DNA of 64,000 nucleotides from Paracoccus fistulariae (GTDB lineage Bacteria > Pseudomonadota > Alphaproteobacteria > Rhodobacterales > Rhodobacteraceae). The translations under genes and the position numbers were made by a program. Positions 53,114-63,504 of this stretch are shown here, one piece after another (positions within the stretch are counted from its first letter, which is position 1; each line of letters begins with the position of its first letter). The stretch spans positions 992,001 to 1,056,000 of the forward strand of contig NZ_CP067136.1 of the NCBI RefSeq assembly GCF_028553785.1. The letters run 5' to 3'. The notes beneath the pieces were generated by a model that was not told the DNA's origin, did not search any database, and saw only the letters and a list, made by a program, of their open reading frames with translations.

Positions 53114-54939
53114 CAGTAAACCCTCTTCTTGGGAGCAATCTTCTTCAGGTCAATTCCGCCATCCTGCTGCTGCGTCAGCGGCTCCAGATGGACGGGGCGA
53201 TAGGCCAGTTTAACCTTGTTACCCTCGATCCAGGCAAGCGAGTGCTTGCGCCAATTGGCGTCATCCCGCTCGGGGTAATCCTCATGCGCATGGGCGCCTC
53301 GGCTTTCCTTGCGGGCCTCGGCGCCGACGATGGTGGCCAGCGCGTTGGGCATGAGATTGGTCAGTTCCAGCGTTTCCATCAGGTCGGTATTCCAGATCAG
53401 GCTGTGATCGGTGACCTTCAGATCGTCCAGCTTGGCGGCGATGGCCTCCATCTTCTCGACCCCTTCCGCCAGCGTCTTGTCGGTGCGGAAGACGGCGGCA
53501 TCGGCCTGCATGGTCCGCTGCATCTCATCGCGCAGCTGGGCGGTGGGCGTATTGCCATCGGCAAAGCGGATGCTGTCGAAGCGGGCCAGGATCTTGTCCA
53601 CTTCGGCCTGATTGGTGGCGGGAACCGAAGAGCTGCGGTCGATCACCTCGCCCGCGCGGATCGCGGCGGCGCGGCCAAAGACCACGAGGTCGATCAGCGA
53701 GTTCGAGCCAAGACGGTTCGCGCCATGCACGCTGGCGCAGCCTGCCTCGCCCACGGCCATCAGACCGGGGAAGACCTGATCGGGCGCGTCCTCGGTCGGG
53801 TTCAGCACCTCACCCCAATAGTTGGTGGGGATGCCGCCCATATTGTAATGGACGGTGGGCAGGATCGGGATCGGTTCGCGGGTCACATCGACGCCGGCAA
53901 AGATCTTGGCGGATTCGCTGATGCCCGGCAGACGCTCGTGCAGCGCCTCGGGTGGCAGGTGCTGCAGGTTCAGGAACATGTGGTCCTTCTGCTCACCCAC
54001 GCCGCGGCCCTCGCGGATCTCGATGGTGATGCAGCGGCTGACCACGTCGCGGCTGGCCAGATCCTTGTAGGTCGGGGCGTAACGCTCCATGAAGCGTTCG
54101 CCTTCGGAATTGGTCAGATAGCCGCCCTCGCCGCGCGCGCCTTCGGTGATCAGACAGCCCGAGCCATAGATGCCGGTCGGGTGGAACTGCACGAATTCCA
54201 TATCCTGCAGCGGCAGGCCCGCCCGCGCCACCATGCCGCCACCGTCGCCGGTGCAGGTATGGGCGCTGGTCGCGCTGAAATAGGCGCGGCCATAGCCGCC
54301 CGTCGCCAGCACCACCATCTTGGCGTTGAAGACATGCATCGTGCCATCGTCCAGCTTCCAGCAGACGACGCCGGTGCATTTGCCATCGGTGATGATCAGA
54401 TCCAGCGCGAAATATTCGATAAAGAATTCCGCATTTTCCTTCAGGCTCTGCCCGTAAAGCGTGTGCAGAATCGCGTGGCCGGTCCGGTCGGCGGCGGCGC
54501 AGGTGCGCTGCACCGGCGGGCCTTCACCAAACTCCGTCGTATGGCCGCCGAAGGGACGCTGATAGATCTTGCCCTCTTCGGTGCGGCTGAAGGGCACGCC
54601 GTAATGTTCCAGCTCATAGACCGCCTTGGGGGCCTCGCGCGCCAGATATTCCATGGCATCGGTATCGCCCAGCCAGTCCGAGCCCTTGACGGTGTCATAC
54701 ATATGCCACTGCCAATTGTCGGGGCCCATGTTGGACAGCGAGGCCGCGATGCCGCCCTGCGCCGCGACGGTGTGGGAACGCGTCGGAAAAACCTTGGTCA
54801 CGCAGGCGGTGCGCAGCCCCTGTTCGGCCATGCCCAGCGTGGCGCGCAATCCGGCACCGCCGGCGCCCACGACGACGACATCATAGTCATGCGTGACGAT
54901 TTCGTAATCCGCCAGATGCGGAGTGTCTTTTTCTGCCAT
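53113..54939 (-). CDS. sdhA: Succinate dehydrogenase flavoprotein subunit
   Basis: Catalytic flavoprotein of complex II, 608 residues. FAD binding: [20 protein letters not shown] and the covalent-FAD histidine in [12 protein letters not shown]. Active-site and substrate region: [18 protein letters not shown], and near the end [15 protein letters not shown]. It starts 7 bp after sdhD. Confidence 0.98.
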   Translation of the reverse strand: MAEKDTPHLADYEIVTHDYDVVVVGAGGAGLRATLGMAEQGLRTACVTKVFPTRSHTVAAQGGIAASLSNMGPDNWQWHMYDTVKGSDWLGDTDAMEYLAREAPKAVYELEHYGVPFSRTEEGKIYQRPFGGHTTEFGEGPPVQRTCAAADRTGHAILHTLYGQSLKENAEFFIEYFALDLIITDGKCTGVVCWKLDDGTMHVFNAKMVVLATGGYGRAYFSATSAHTCTGDGGGMVARAGLPLQDMEFVQFHPTGIYGSGCLITEGARGEGGYLTNSEGERFMERYAPTYKDLASRDVVSRCITIEIREGRGVGEQKDHMFLNLQHLPPEALHERLPGISESAKIFAGVDVTREPIPILPTVHYNMGGIPTNYWGEVLNPTEDAPDQVFPGLMAVGEAGCASVHGANRLGSNSLIDLVVFGRAAAIRAGEVIDRSSSVPATNQAEVDKILARFDSIRFADGNTPTAQLRDEMQRTMQADAAVFRTDKTLAEGVEKMEAIAAKLDDLKVTDHSLIWNTDLMETLELTNLMPNALATIVGAEARKESRGAHAHEDYPERDDANWRKHSLAWIEGNKVKLAYRPVHLEPLTQQQDGGIDLKKIAPKKRVY

Positions 54940-54946
54940 GATATCC

Positions 54947-55333
54947 TCAGATCACAAGGGTGACGAATGCCATCTTGGCCAGCGCGTAAACCGCCGCCGC
55001 AATGACCGCCCAGCTGAAGATCACCGAAATGATGATCGCCACCTTGCGCGCCGTATGTTGGAAATAATCGTCGATCATGATGCGGGTGCCCTTGATGAAA
55101 TGCAGCATTCCCACGATCACGAAAAGCCCGGTCACGATGGCCGGGTAAGGCCGTCCGAAATAGGCGATCACGCCTTCCTGCGGCAGGCCGATGGCGCTGC
55201 CCACGACCAGCAGAAAGGCCGGGGTCAGCAGCACCAGCGCGCAGGAACTGACAGTCATGGCCCAGTGATGGGCGGTGCCGGTATGGGCGGACCCCATGCC
55301 CTGGGCGGCTTTCAGCGGAGTTACGTAACGCAT
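54947..55333 (-). CDS. sdhD: Succinate dehydrogenase membrane anchor SdhD
   Basis: Membrane anchor, 128 residues, three hydrophobic helices. The haem-binding region is likely around [18 protein letters not shown]. The ATG at 55333 has GAGGGGA upstream. With SdhC it binds haem b and ubiquinone. Confidence 0.93.
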   Translation of the reverse strand: MRYVTPLKAAQGMGSAHTGTAHHWAMTVSSCALVLLTPAFLLVVGSAIGLPQEGVIAYFGRPYPAIVTGLFVIVGMLHFIKGTRIMIDDYFQHTARKVAIIISVIFSWAVIAAAVYALAKMAFVTLVI

Positions 55334-55349
55334 CTGAATTCCCCTCGCC

Positions 55350-55742
55350 TTACGCCACAAAGAACAGGATGATCGAGATCAGCGTCAACACGACGGAACC
55401 GATGATGATCGCCCAGGACGATTTCTCGGCCTCGTGGATTTCCAGCCCGATCCCCGCGTCATAGAACAGGTGACGGATCCCGGCCAGCGTATGGTACCAC
55501 AACGCCCAGGCCGAGCCTGCCATCACGATAAAGCCGATCCAGGACCGCAGCACCCAATCGGCGACGGCGAAGGCCCCCGGGCTGCTGACCGAGGCGACAA
55601 GCCACCAGACCAGCAGCAGGATCCCCGCCACCAATGCATGTCCGGTAATACGGGTCAGAATAGAGGTCTTGGCCGCGATAGGCAGCTTATAGACCTGAAG
55701 ATGGGGAGAAAGCGGCCGGTTACCCCGGTTCACATCTGCCAT
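55350..55742 (-). CDS. sdhC: Succinate dehydrogenase cytochrome b556 subunit SdhC
   Basis: Membrane subunit, 130 residues with three helices. The N terminus has RPLSPHLQVYKLPI and the haem region is WYHTLAGIRHLFYDAG. It is the first gene of the operon; AGGAG precedes the ATG. The paired palindromes at 55897-55927 lie upstream. Confidence 0.95.
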   Translation of the reverse strand: MADVNRGNRPLSPHLQVYKLPIAAKTSILTRITGHALVAGILLLVWWLVASVSSPGAFAVADWVLRSWIGFIVMAGSAWALWYHTLAGIRHLFYDAGIGLEIHEAEKSSWAIIIGSVVLTLISIILFFVA

Positions 55743-55896
55743 GATGCGGCGCTCCTTTGTCGGTTCAGGCTAAACCCGTCGCAGGCATTTGGCTGGCCGC
55801 GCGGGCTGGCGATTGGCGCATGTATTGGCGCCATTAGTGCCACCTGTCATCGGAAGATGCCAGCCCCGAACAAGAAAAAGCGCGGAATTGCGCATT

Positions 55897-55927
55897 TGTG
55901 ATCACGTGACGCTTTCGTGTGATCACA
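55897..55927. promoter_or_regulatory. Paired TGTGATCACA palindromes, 21 bp apart, upstream of sdhC
   Basis: TGTGATCACG at 55897-55906 and TGTGATCACA at 55918-55927. Both lie in the 356-bp interval between divergent sdhC (155 bp away) and the 56099 gene. The same two-site layout with the same spacing recurs upstream of sucC. The rest of the interval shows no gene. Confidence 0.75.
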
Positions 55928-56098
55928 ATATCCTGCCGCAGCGCAGCGGAAGAATGAGGCGCCGCTGCGCAGTTAGCGCAAACGCCGGGATTCTCACAAT
56001 ATTTCACGCGGAGGACAGGCTGAGGCTTTTGCCTTGCCTTTGCCGCCCCGTCTTCGATCATGTCCAAGACGACATGGGTAACAGGAAAGCGAATCCCG

Positions 56099-56476
56099 AT
56101 GGAAAACCGCCTGACCATTCTGAACCGCTACAGGCTGCTGGACAGGCCCGAAAGCTTCACGACGGCTATCGCGGCCCTTGTCGCACGGGTGAGGACCGAC
56201 GGTACGCCGGGCATCCTCTCTTACCGTTTCTTCGTCAATGCCGATGACAAAGAGGCGCGCGGGATTATCGATTACGACACGCCGCGCGCTTGGATCGCCC
56301 ATCACGATCTCGCAATGGGATGGCCCGAAATGAAAGCCCTTCATCAGGTCGCCGCACTTACCGAGGTGACCTTTCTGGGCCCGCTGACCGATGAGATCCG
56401 CGACTGGCTTGCGGGCTCATCACTGACGGCGCGGATCGAAAGCGGAAACCGCTTTGCCAGCGGTTTCCAGCGTTAG
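56099..56476 (+). CDS. Small hypothetical protein next to mch, possible dimeric alpha+beta barrel
   Basis: Protein of 125 residues from the ATG at 56099 (AGGAAAG upstream). No signal peptide. Pattern: RLLDRPESFTTAIAALVA, then SYRFFVNADDKEARGIIDYD and AWIAHHDLAMGWPEMKAL, which resembles the alternating strand/helix of ABM-type small monooxygenases, a guess only. It is divergent from sdhC and convergent with mch. Confidence 0.6.
   Translation: MENRLTILNRYRLLDRPESFTTAIAALVARVRTDGTPGILSYRFFVNADDKEARGIIDYDTPRAWIAHHDLAMGWPEMKALHQVAALTEVTFLGPLTDEIRDWLAGSSLTARIESGNRFASGFQR
56444..56468. repeat. Perfect 10-bp hairpin in the last codons of the 56099 gene
   Basis: GGAAACCGCT and AGCGGTTTCC pair around TTGCC, ending six bases before the stop codon. 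No T run follows, so a terminator role is not supported by itself. Confidence 0.5.
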
Positions 56477-56550
56477 AGGCGAGGCAGATCCGGCCTATAA
56501 GTCACTTGATATACCAACCTCAAAAACCTGATATATCTTGCATTTCCAGA

Positions 56551-57585
56551 TCAAACAGGAATCAGCGCCCAGTAATCCAGATCCAGCAGAACCTCTGGCA
56601 GATATTTCCCGTCCTCGCCCTTCAGCGGGAAATTCGCGCTGTCGCCCTTGGTTGCAACCAGCCGCAGCCGGATCGCACCAACGCCCGGCGCAGAGGTTTC
56701 GGCCTTGTCCAGTACCTCGGACCAGGCGCGGATGGTGTCGCCCGCGAAGCAGGGATTGGCATGCGCCCCGGCATTCAGCGCGACCATCATCTGCGCATTG
56801 GCAAGGCCGTTGAAGGACAGCGCCCGCGCCATCGAGATCACGTGCCCGCCATAGATCAACCGCTTGCCATCCTCGCGATTGGTGGCGTCGAAATGGACCT
56901 TGGCAGTGTTCTGCCACAGCCGGGTGGCCAGCATATGCTCGGCCTCTTCGATGGTCACGCCGTCCACGTGATCGATCTTCTCGTCGATCTCGTAATCGCC
57001 CAGACGATGAGATTCTCCGGCAAGTTCAAAGTCGTAATCGGCAAAGCTCAGGCCATCCGGAACAATAAGATCTTCGGCAGCCACAGCATCGGCCAGATCG
57101 GGAACCACCGTTTCCGGTGCCGCCGCGTCGGGGTCGCGTTTGCGCACCATCACCCAGCGGACATAGTCCAGAACCGGCTCTCCGACCTGATTGAGGCCCT
57201 GTGTCCGCACATAGACCACACCGGATTTGCCGTTGGAATTCTGCTTCAGCCCGATCACCTCGGATTGCGCGCGCAGCGTGTCGCCCGGCATGACCGGCCG
57301 CAGCCAGCGCCCCTCGGCATAGCCCAGATTGGCGACCGCGTTCAGGCTGATATCCGGGACGGTTTTGCCAAAGACGGTGTGGAAGGCGATCAGATCGTCG
57401 ATCGGGCTGCCATCCAGCCCGCAATCCGCCGCGAATTCATCGCTGGAATACAGCGCATGACGCGCGGGATAAAGCGCGTGATACAGCGCGCGTTCGCCTT
57501 CGGCGACGGTGCGCGGCACGGCATGGCGGATCACCTGCCCGATCTTGTAATCCTCGAAAAAACGGCCCGAATTCGTCTTGGTCAT
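56551..57585 (-). CDS. mch: Mesaconyl-CoA hydratase (ethylmalonyl-CoA pathway)
   Basis: Hydrates mesaconyl-C1-CoA to beta-methylmalyl-CoA, the substrate of Mcl1. It has 344 residues made of two fused MaoC-like hotdog domains: first about 10-165 (GRFFEDYKIGQVIRHAVPRT), second about 180-344 (HVDGVTIEEAEHML, YGGHVISMARALSFNGLAN). The catalytic Asp/His type segments are within IYGGHV and FHTVFGK-like parts. It overlaps the DUF1737 gene by 4 bp and ends a minus-strand group with mcl2. Confidence 0.93.
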   Translation of the reverse strand: MTKTNSGRFFEDYKIGQVIRHAVPRTVAEGERALYHALYPARHALYSSDEFAADCGLDGSPIDDLIAFHTVFGKTVPDISLNAVANLGYAEGRWLRPVMPGDTLRAQSEVIGLKQNSNGKSGVVYVRTQGLNQVGEPVLDYVRWVMVRKRDPDAAAPETVVPDLADAVAAEDLIVPDGLSFADYDFELAGESHRLGDYEIDEKIDHVDGVTIEEAEHMLATRLWQNTAKVHFDATNREDGKRLIYGGHVISMARALSFNGLANAQMMVALNAGAHANPCFAGDTIRAWSEVLDKAETSAPGVGAIRLRLVATKGDSANFPLKGEDGKYLPEVLLDLDYWALIPV

Positions 57586-57788
57586 TGCTGTCCCAGTTTC
57601 ATGTCGCTGTGATATTCGGCGGCGACCTCTTTGGTCACCGCCTGCCCCATGCGCATCACGCCCTTTTGCGGATCGAAGGCCATGGTCGGGCTGCCATGCA
57701 GGGACCAGCCCTTCGACAGCGCCTCGCTGACGCGGTGGCAGAATTGCGAGGTGTCGTCCTCGGTAATGCAGCGGTAGATCGTGGTCAT
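57582..57788 (-). CDS. DUF1737-family small protein
   Basis: About 68 residues. The fold is the small DUF1737 type: MTTIYRCITEDDTSQFCHRV, then LSKGWSLHGSPTMAFD. GGAGG precedes the ATG at 57788. Its stop overlaps mch by 4 bp, and its ATG is one base after the NnrU stop. A role with the enzymes of the operon is possible but unknown. Confidence 0.75.
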   Translation of the reverse strand: MTTIYRCITEDDTSQFCHRVSEALSKGWSLHGSPTMAFDPQKGVMRMGQAVTKEVAAEYHSDMKLGQQ

Positions 57789-57789
57789 A

Positions 57790-58338
57790 TCAGCCTCCGA
57801 ACGGATTATAGCCAAGCCAGTAATGGATCATGCCGACGACCAGCATGACGATGATGGCGCCTGCGGCAGCCATGATTTCCTTGCGCATGGGAAAGGGGCC
57901 GGTCGGGCGCGTCCAGCTGCTGTCACGGTTGATCACCACGATTTCCGCCAGCGCCCAGATCAGCAAGCCGCCAAAGAGGACGAACGAGGGCAGATCGCCA
58001 TTGATCAGCAGATGCGCCACCGCCCACAGCGCGAATCCGACCAGTTGCGGATGCCGGATCACCTCCGTGATCCGGGTCTTCATGCCCGAGGCCGCGAAAA
58101 GATAGAAGGCAAACAGAATCAGCAGATTGTTGATCCCGACCAGCGCCGGAGAGCGCCCCCACCAGACCGGCCCGGAACTGTTGCGATAGCCGATGATCAT
58201 CAGGATCGTCGCCAGCGTCAGCACGACGGTCATGATCACCATGCCCTGCATGCCCATCGCCTCGCGGCGTTCCGGCGCGATACGCTTGAAAAGATGAGCC
58301 GCCCACCACAGGGCCATGCCGAGGATCAGGAGAAACAT
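57790..58338 (-). CDS. NnrU-family membrane protein
   Basis: Inner-membrane protein of 182 residues, about five or six helices. The NnrU marks GMALWWAAHLFKRIAPERRE, IGYRNSSGPVWW and the HPQLVGFALWAVAHLL block are visible. NnrU was named in denitrification clusters, but here there are no nitrogen-oxide genes. The ATG at 58338 has GAAGGAAAG upstream. It sits between mcl2 and DUF1737 in one minus-strand group. Confidence 0.8.
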   Translation of the reverse strand: MFLLILGMALWWAAHLFKRIAPERREAMGMQGMVIMTVVLTLATILMIIGYRNSSGPVWWGRSPALVGINNLLILFAFYLFAASGMKTRITEVIRHPQLVGFALWAVAHLLINGDLPSFVLFGGLLIWALAEIVVINRDSSWTRPTGPFPMRKEIMAAAGAIIVMLVVGMIHYWLGYNPFGG

Positions 58339-58378
58339 CTGGCTTTCCTTCGCTGGAGATATCGCCCGCAACCTGCCT

Positions 58379-59230
58379 CTATTCGGTCATTTCGGCAATA
58401 GCTTCGGCAAGGGCCAGCGTCTTGCGGGCCGTCTCGACATGCAGATTCTCGACGATCTTGCCATCGACAACGGCCACGCCCTTGCCCTCTCGGGTGGCAG
58501 CCTCGAAGGCCTCGATCTGACGGCGGGCCAGGTCGATATCGGCATCGGCCGGGGCAAAGACCTGATTGGTAATGGCCAGTTGTGCCGGGTGGATCAGGGT
58601 CTTGCCGTCAAATCCCATATCGCGCCCCTGTTCGCATTCGGCGCGCAGGCCCTCGTCATCCTTGAAGGCGTTGAAGACGCCATCCACGATCACCTTGCCA
58701 TAAGCCTTGGCCGCCAGCAGGCACAGGCCAAGACCGCTTTGCATCGGCAGGCGATCCGGACGGAAACGGCTGTTCAACTCCTTGGCCAGATCATTGGTGC
58801 CCATGACCATGCCCTGAAGGCGCGGATGGGCGGCGATTTCCGCGGCATTCAGCATGCCCAGCGGCGTTTCCATCATCGCCCACAGCGGCAGGTCGGGGAT
58901 CAGCGCCGCGACCCGGTCCAGATCGGCCGCGGAATCGACCTTGGGGATCAGCACCGCATCGGCCTTGTCCGCCAGCGCGCCCGCACAGGCGCGCGCGTCG
59001 CCCTCGCCCCAATCGGTCGCCATGCCATTGATCCGCACGATGCGGGCGCGGCGGCCGTAATCCTGCGTCAGGGCCTGCGCCAGCGCGTCGCGGGCGGCCT
59101 CTTTGGCATCGGGGGCGACGGCATCTTCCAGATCAAAGATGATCGCATCGGCGGTCAGGCCCTGCGCCTTTTCCATCGCCCGTTGATTGGCCGCAGGAAT
59201 GTACAGAACCGAACGATAGGCACGCGCCAT
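58379..59230 (-). CDS. mcl2: (3S)-malyl-CoA thioesterase Mcl2
   Basis: CitE-like protein of 283 residues. In Rhodobacter sphaeroides Mcl2 releases malate from (3S)-malyl-CoA, completing acetyl-CoA assimilation. Seen: RSVLYIPAANQRAMEKAQ, DAIIFDLEDAVAPDAKEAAR, MMETPLGMLNAAEIAAH, MGTNDLAKELNSRFRP, and GFDGKTLIHPAQLAITNQVF. The start at 59230 has GAGGAGGA upstream. Mcl1-like versus thioesterase function cannot be proven from motifs; the pairing with mch supports it. Confidence 0.87.
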   Translation of the reverse strand: MARAYRSVLYIPAANQRAMEKAQGLTADAIIFDLEDAVAPDAKEAARDALAQALTQDYGRRARIVRINGMATDWGEGDARACAGALADKADAVLIPKVDSAADLDRVAALIPDLPLWAMMETPLGMLNAAEIAAHPRLQGMVMGTNDLAKELNSRFRPDRLPMQSGLGLCLLAAKAYGKVIVDGVFNAFKDDEGLRAECEQGRDMGFDGKTLIHPAQLAITNQVFAPADADIDLARRQIEAFEAATREGKGVAVVDGKIVENLHVETARKTLALAEAIAEMTE

Positions 59231-59311
59231 GGAATCCTCCTCGCAATAATCTTGCGTGAATGTGTCGCGATCGGTCAGAATTGGCAAGACAAACTTTGCT
59301 GCATCGCAGCG

Positions 59312-60061
59312 TCACCCGGAAAGCGCCTGCCAGATCAGCCGGATGGACAGGATCATCAGCCCCCAGGTGATGAATTGGTAGAACAGCTTTTGCGGCATGA
59401 TCCGCACCAGCCGCAGCCCGACCCAGACCGAGATCAGCGCCACCGGTACCAGCACCGCCGCGGTTTTCAGCGCGGGCAGCGACAACTGGCCAAGCGCGGC
59501 ATATGGGATCAGCTTGACCCAGTTGACGATGGCAAAGAACCAGGTCGTCGTCCCCGCATAGACCAGCGCAGGCAGGCGCAAGGGCTGGACATAAACCTGC
59601 CAGGGCGGCGCGCCGGAATGGCTGACAAAGCTGGTATAGCCTGCCAGCAGCCCCCAGACATTGCCCTTGGCGGGCGACGGCGCGCGCCTGACGGTGCCCA
59701 GATCCGGCCGGATCAGCGCATTCAGTGCAAAGATCAGCCCGATCAGCCCGACGATCAGCGTCACCCCCGCCACCGGCACGATATGCGCCGTGGCCCAGCC
59801 GATCCCGACCCCGGCGACAGCCCCTGGCAGCGCCGTTTTCAGCACCTGCAGGTCGAAATCGCGGCGGAATGCGATCAGACCGCCAATATCCGAGACGATG
59901 TAGATCGGCAGCATCAGCCCCGCCGCCTGCACCGGCGACATGACCAGCGACAGGACCGGCACCGCGATCATCCCCACCATGGCCAGCCCGCCCTTGGCCA
60001 TGCCAACCGCGACCGAGGCGATGACGGCCAGAACCCATGCTTCAACTGTCAGATCCAGCAT
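59312..60061 (-). CDS. TauE/SafE-family membrane transporter (second copy)
   Basis: Transporter of 249 residues with about seven or eight helices. It has the repeat IASVAVGMAKGGLAMVGMIA in the first half; the glycine signature is weaker than in the 36460 copy. The ATG at 60061 has GGGGGG upstream. It is the promoter-proximal gene of the mch-mcl2 group, 81 bp before mcl2. Substrate unknown. Confidence 0.82.
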   Translation of the reverse strand: MLDLTVEAWVLAVIASVAVGMAKGGLAMVGMIAVPVLSLVMSPVQAAGLMLPIYIVSDIGGLIAFRRDFDLQVLKTALPGAVAGVGIGWATAHIVPVAGVTLIVGLIGLIFALNALIRPDLGTVRRAPSPAKGNVWGLLAGYTSFVSHSGAPPWQVYVQPLRLPALVYAGTTTWFFAIVNWVKLIPYAALGQLSLPALKTAAVLVPVALISVWVGLRLVRIMPQKLFYQFITWGLMILSIRLIWQALSG

Positions 60062-60196
60062 ATCCGCCCCCCTGCCTGCCCGATTTCAATGCAGCCAATG
60101 CCGGTCTTGCGCAAGTGTTAGGGCCATCATCATGGCGTGTCTCTTGCGATTCCCTGTCCAAGGCTCTAACCAACCTCGCGACAATCCATCCTATGA

Positions 60197-61174
<978 letters not shown>

Positions 61175-61176
61175 AG

Positions 61177-62031
61177 ATGACGGCGCGCGGATATGTCTAT
61201 GCGGCGACGGGTGACGCTTATGTCACCCTGGCCCGCCGATCCGCGCGCAGCCTGCGCAAGGTGATCGGAGCGGATGTTCCGATCGACCTTTTCACCGACC
61301 AGAAGATCACCGATCCGGTCTTTGATCGCGTCCATGCGCTGCAGCACAGGTCCCGCCGTCCGAAGATGGAGGCACTGCGCAACAGCCGCTTTCAGAAGAC
61401 AGTCTATCTTGATGCCGACACGATCTGCGTCGCGCCCATCGATGACATTTTCGACATCCTCGACCGCGCCGATCTTGCCGCCTGTGCCGAACAGCGCCGC
61501 AATGATATGCGCGTCCGGATGCAGCATCGGCTGGGCGAGGTGCCTGCCGCCTTTCCGCAGATCAATTCCGGCGTGATCGGGCTGCGGAAATCCCCGGCCA
61601 CCGACAAGCTGCTGCAGGACTGGCACCAGATCACCCATTCGGGTCAGGACAAGTTCGACCAGCATTCGCTGCGCTATCTGCTGTTCCACAGCGACCTGCG
61701 CTTTCACACGCTGCCCGCCGAATATAACGTGCTGTATTTCGGCCCGTTCATGTTGCGCGCGGGTGCCTTTGCCGCGCCGCGCCTGCTGCATCTGCCGGTG
61801 CTGCACAAGCTGCCTGCGGGCGATCCGTCCCGGCCCCTGGTGGCAAGCGATGCGCTTGGCCCGAAACAGATCGCGCATGTGGCCGCACATCTGCAGGCCG
61901 ATCAGACCATTGCGGCGCATGTGTCCCTGACCGAAGGCGGCAGCGGTGCAGAGTTCCGTCACCCGCATGACACGCTTCGCGGCAAGATCCGCAACATTCT
62001 TCGCGAATACCTGCGGCGCCCGATCCGATAG
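61177..62031 (+). CDS. Glycosyltransferase-like protein between mdh and sucC
   Basis: Protein of 284 residues. The GT-A pattern is present: an N-terminal Rossmann-like half with DVPIDLFTDQKITDPVF, then the metal-binding DXD in KTVYLDADTICVAP, and INSGVIGLRKSPATDKLL, as in families GT8/GT2-like nucleotide-diphospho-sugar transferases. It begins 2 bp after mdh stop and is therefore cotranscribed with it. Donor and acceptor are unknown. Confidence 0.75.
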   Translation: MTARGYVYAATGDAYVTLARRSARSLRKVIGADVPIDLFTDQKITDPVFDRVHALQHRSRRPKMEALRNSRFQKTVYLDADTICVAPIDDIFDILDRADLAACAEQRRNDMRVRMQHRLGEVPAAFPQINSGVIGLRKSPATDKLLQDWHQITHSGQDKFDQHSLRYLLFHSDLRFHTLPAEYNVLYFGPFMLRAGAFAAPRLLHLPVLHKLPAGDPSRPLVASDALGPKQIAHVAAHLQADQTIAAHVSLTEGGSGAEFRHPHDTLRGKIRNILREYLRRPIR

Positions 62032-62100
62032 CTGCGCCAGCGCCGTCAGACTCTGAAATTATCGCATAACCGGCTGGCGCAGATGCCGTCATGGTTAATT

Positions 62101-62140
62101 TGTGATCACACCCAATCCGCCTGTGATCACAGTTGGGTGT
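62101..62140. promoter_or_regulatory. Paired TGTGATCACA palindromes, 21 bp apart, upstream of sucC
   Basis: Perfect TGTGATCACA at 62101-62110 and 62122-62131, about 103-133 bp before the sucC ATG. A second symmetry, ACACCCAA/TTGGGTGT (62108-62115 and 62133-62140), overlaps the first site and flanks the second. The layout equals that upstream of sdhC. Confidence 0.8.
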
Positions 62141-62233
62141 TTCGCATGGGTTTTGCGCTAACAGCCTTTCGCTCCTGTTCAAATGCGCTTTTCACTGTGC
62201 AAGAAGCGGGCAACCGAACTAGCGGGGGATGAC

Positions 62234-63427
62234 ATGAACATTCACGAATACCAAGCCAAGGCGCTGCTGCGTCAATATGGCGCGCCGGTCAGCGATGGCC
62301 GCATCGTCATGAAGGCGGACGAAGCCAAGACAGCCGCGGGCGAGATGGACGGCCCGCTGTGGGTCGTCAAGGCGCAGATCCACGCAGGTGGTCGCGGCAA
62401 GGGCAGCTTCAAGGAAGCGGAAGCCGGTGAAAAGGGCGGCGTTCGGCTGGCCAAATCGGTCGAAGAGGCCGAGGAACTGACCCGCCAGATGCTGGGCCGC
62501 ACGCTGGTGACCCATCAGACCGGCCCGGCCGGCAAGCAGGTCAACCGCATCTATATCGAAGACGGCTCGGATATCGAACGCGAACTGTATCTGGCGCTGC
62601 TGGTCGATCGCGGCACCTCGCGCGTCAGCTTTGTCGCCTCGACCGAAGGCGGGATGGATATCGAGGAAGTCGCGGCCTCGACCCCGGAAAAGATCGTCAG
62701 CTTCAGCGTCGATCCGGCCTCGGGCCTGTCCGATTTCCACGGCCGTCGCGTGGCCTTTGCCCTTGGCCTGTCGGGCCAGCAGGTCAAGCAATGCGTGGCG
62801 CTGGTGAAAAACCTGTATCGCATGTTCATCGAAAAGGACATGGAGATGCTGGAAATCAACCCGCTGATCGTGACCACCGATGGCAATCTGAAATGCCTCG
62901 ATGCGAAAATGGGCTTCGACAATAACGCGCTTTATCGCCAGTCCGACATCATGTCGCTGCGCGACGAGACCGAGGAAGATCCCAAGGAACTGGCCGCCTC
63001 GAAGTACGACCTTAACTATATCGCACTGGACGGCGAGATCGGCTGCATGGTCAATGGCGCGGGTCTGGCCATGGCGACGATGGATATCATCAAGCTGTAC
63101 GGCGCCGAGCCGGCCAACTTCCTTGATGTCGGCGGTGGCGCGACGAAGGAAAAGGTGACCGAGGCGTTCAAAATCATCACCTCGGACGAAAACGTCAAAG
63201 GTATCCTGGTCAATATCTTCGGCGGCATCATGCGCTGCGACATCATTGCGGAAGGCATCGTCGCCGCCGTGAAAGAGGTCGGGCTGAAGGTTCCGCTGGT
63301 CGTGCGTCTGGAAGGCACCATGGTCGAGGAAGGCAAGCGGATCATCAACGAATCCGGGCTGGACGTGATCGCGGCCGACGACCTGAAGGACGGCGCCGAG
63401 AAGATCGTGAAGGCGGTGAAGGGCTAA
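62234..63427 (+). CDS. sucC: Succinyl-CoA synthetase beta subunit
   Basis: ADP-forming beta chain, 397 residues. The ATP-grasp domain begins at [19 protein letters not shown], with [18 protein letters not shown]; the C-terminal CoA/phosphate part has [19 protein letters not shown] and [17 protein letters not shown]. The ATG at 62234 follows CGGGGGATGAC. The alpha subunit sucD is not the next gene; a sulfotransferase-like gene starts 77 bp later. Confidence 0.97.
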   Translation: MNIHEYQAKALLRQYGAPVSDGRIVMKADEAKTAAGEMDGPLWVVKAQIHAGGRGKGSFKEAEAGEKGGVRLAKSVEEAEELTRQMLGRTLVTHQTGPAGKQVNRIYIEDGSDIERELYLALLVDRGTSRVSFVASTEGGMDIEEVAASTPEKIVSFSVDPASGLSDFHGRRVAFALGLSGQQVKQCVALVKNLYRMFIEKDMEMLEINPLIVTTDGNLKCLDAKMGFDNNALYRQSDIMSLRDETEEDPKELAASKYDLNYIALDGEIGCMVNGAGLAMATMDIIKLYGAEPANFLDVGGGATKEKVTEAFKIITSDENVKGILVNIFGGIMRCDIIAEGIVAAVKEVGLKVPLVVRLEGTMVEEGKRIINESGLDVIAADDLKDGAEKIVKAVKG

Positions 63428-63504
63428 GCCCTGCTGGCCGCGCCTGATCCGCGGATCGAACCAGGCGTGGCCCTCGGGTAGCCAGGCTGTAACAGGAGAT
63501 CATC

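Noticed and set aside
57790..58338. NnrU as evidence of a denitrification cluster
   Set aside because: No nitrite, nitric oxide or nitrous oxide reductase gene is present. The gene travels with mch and mcl2 here.
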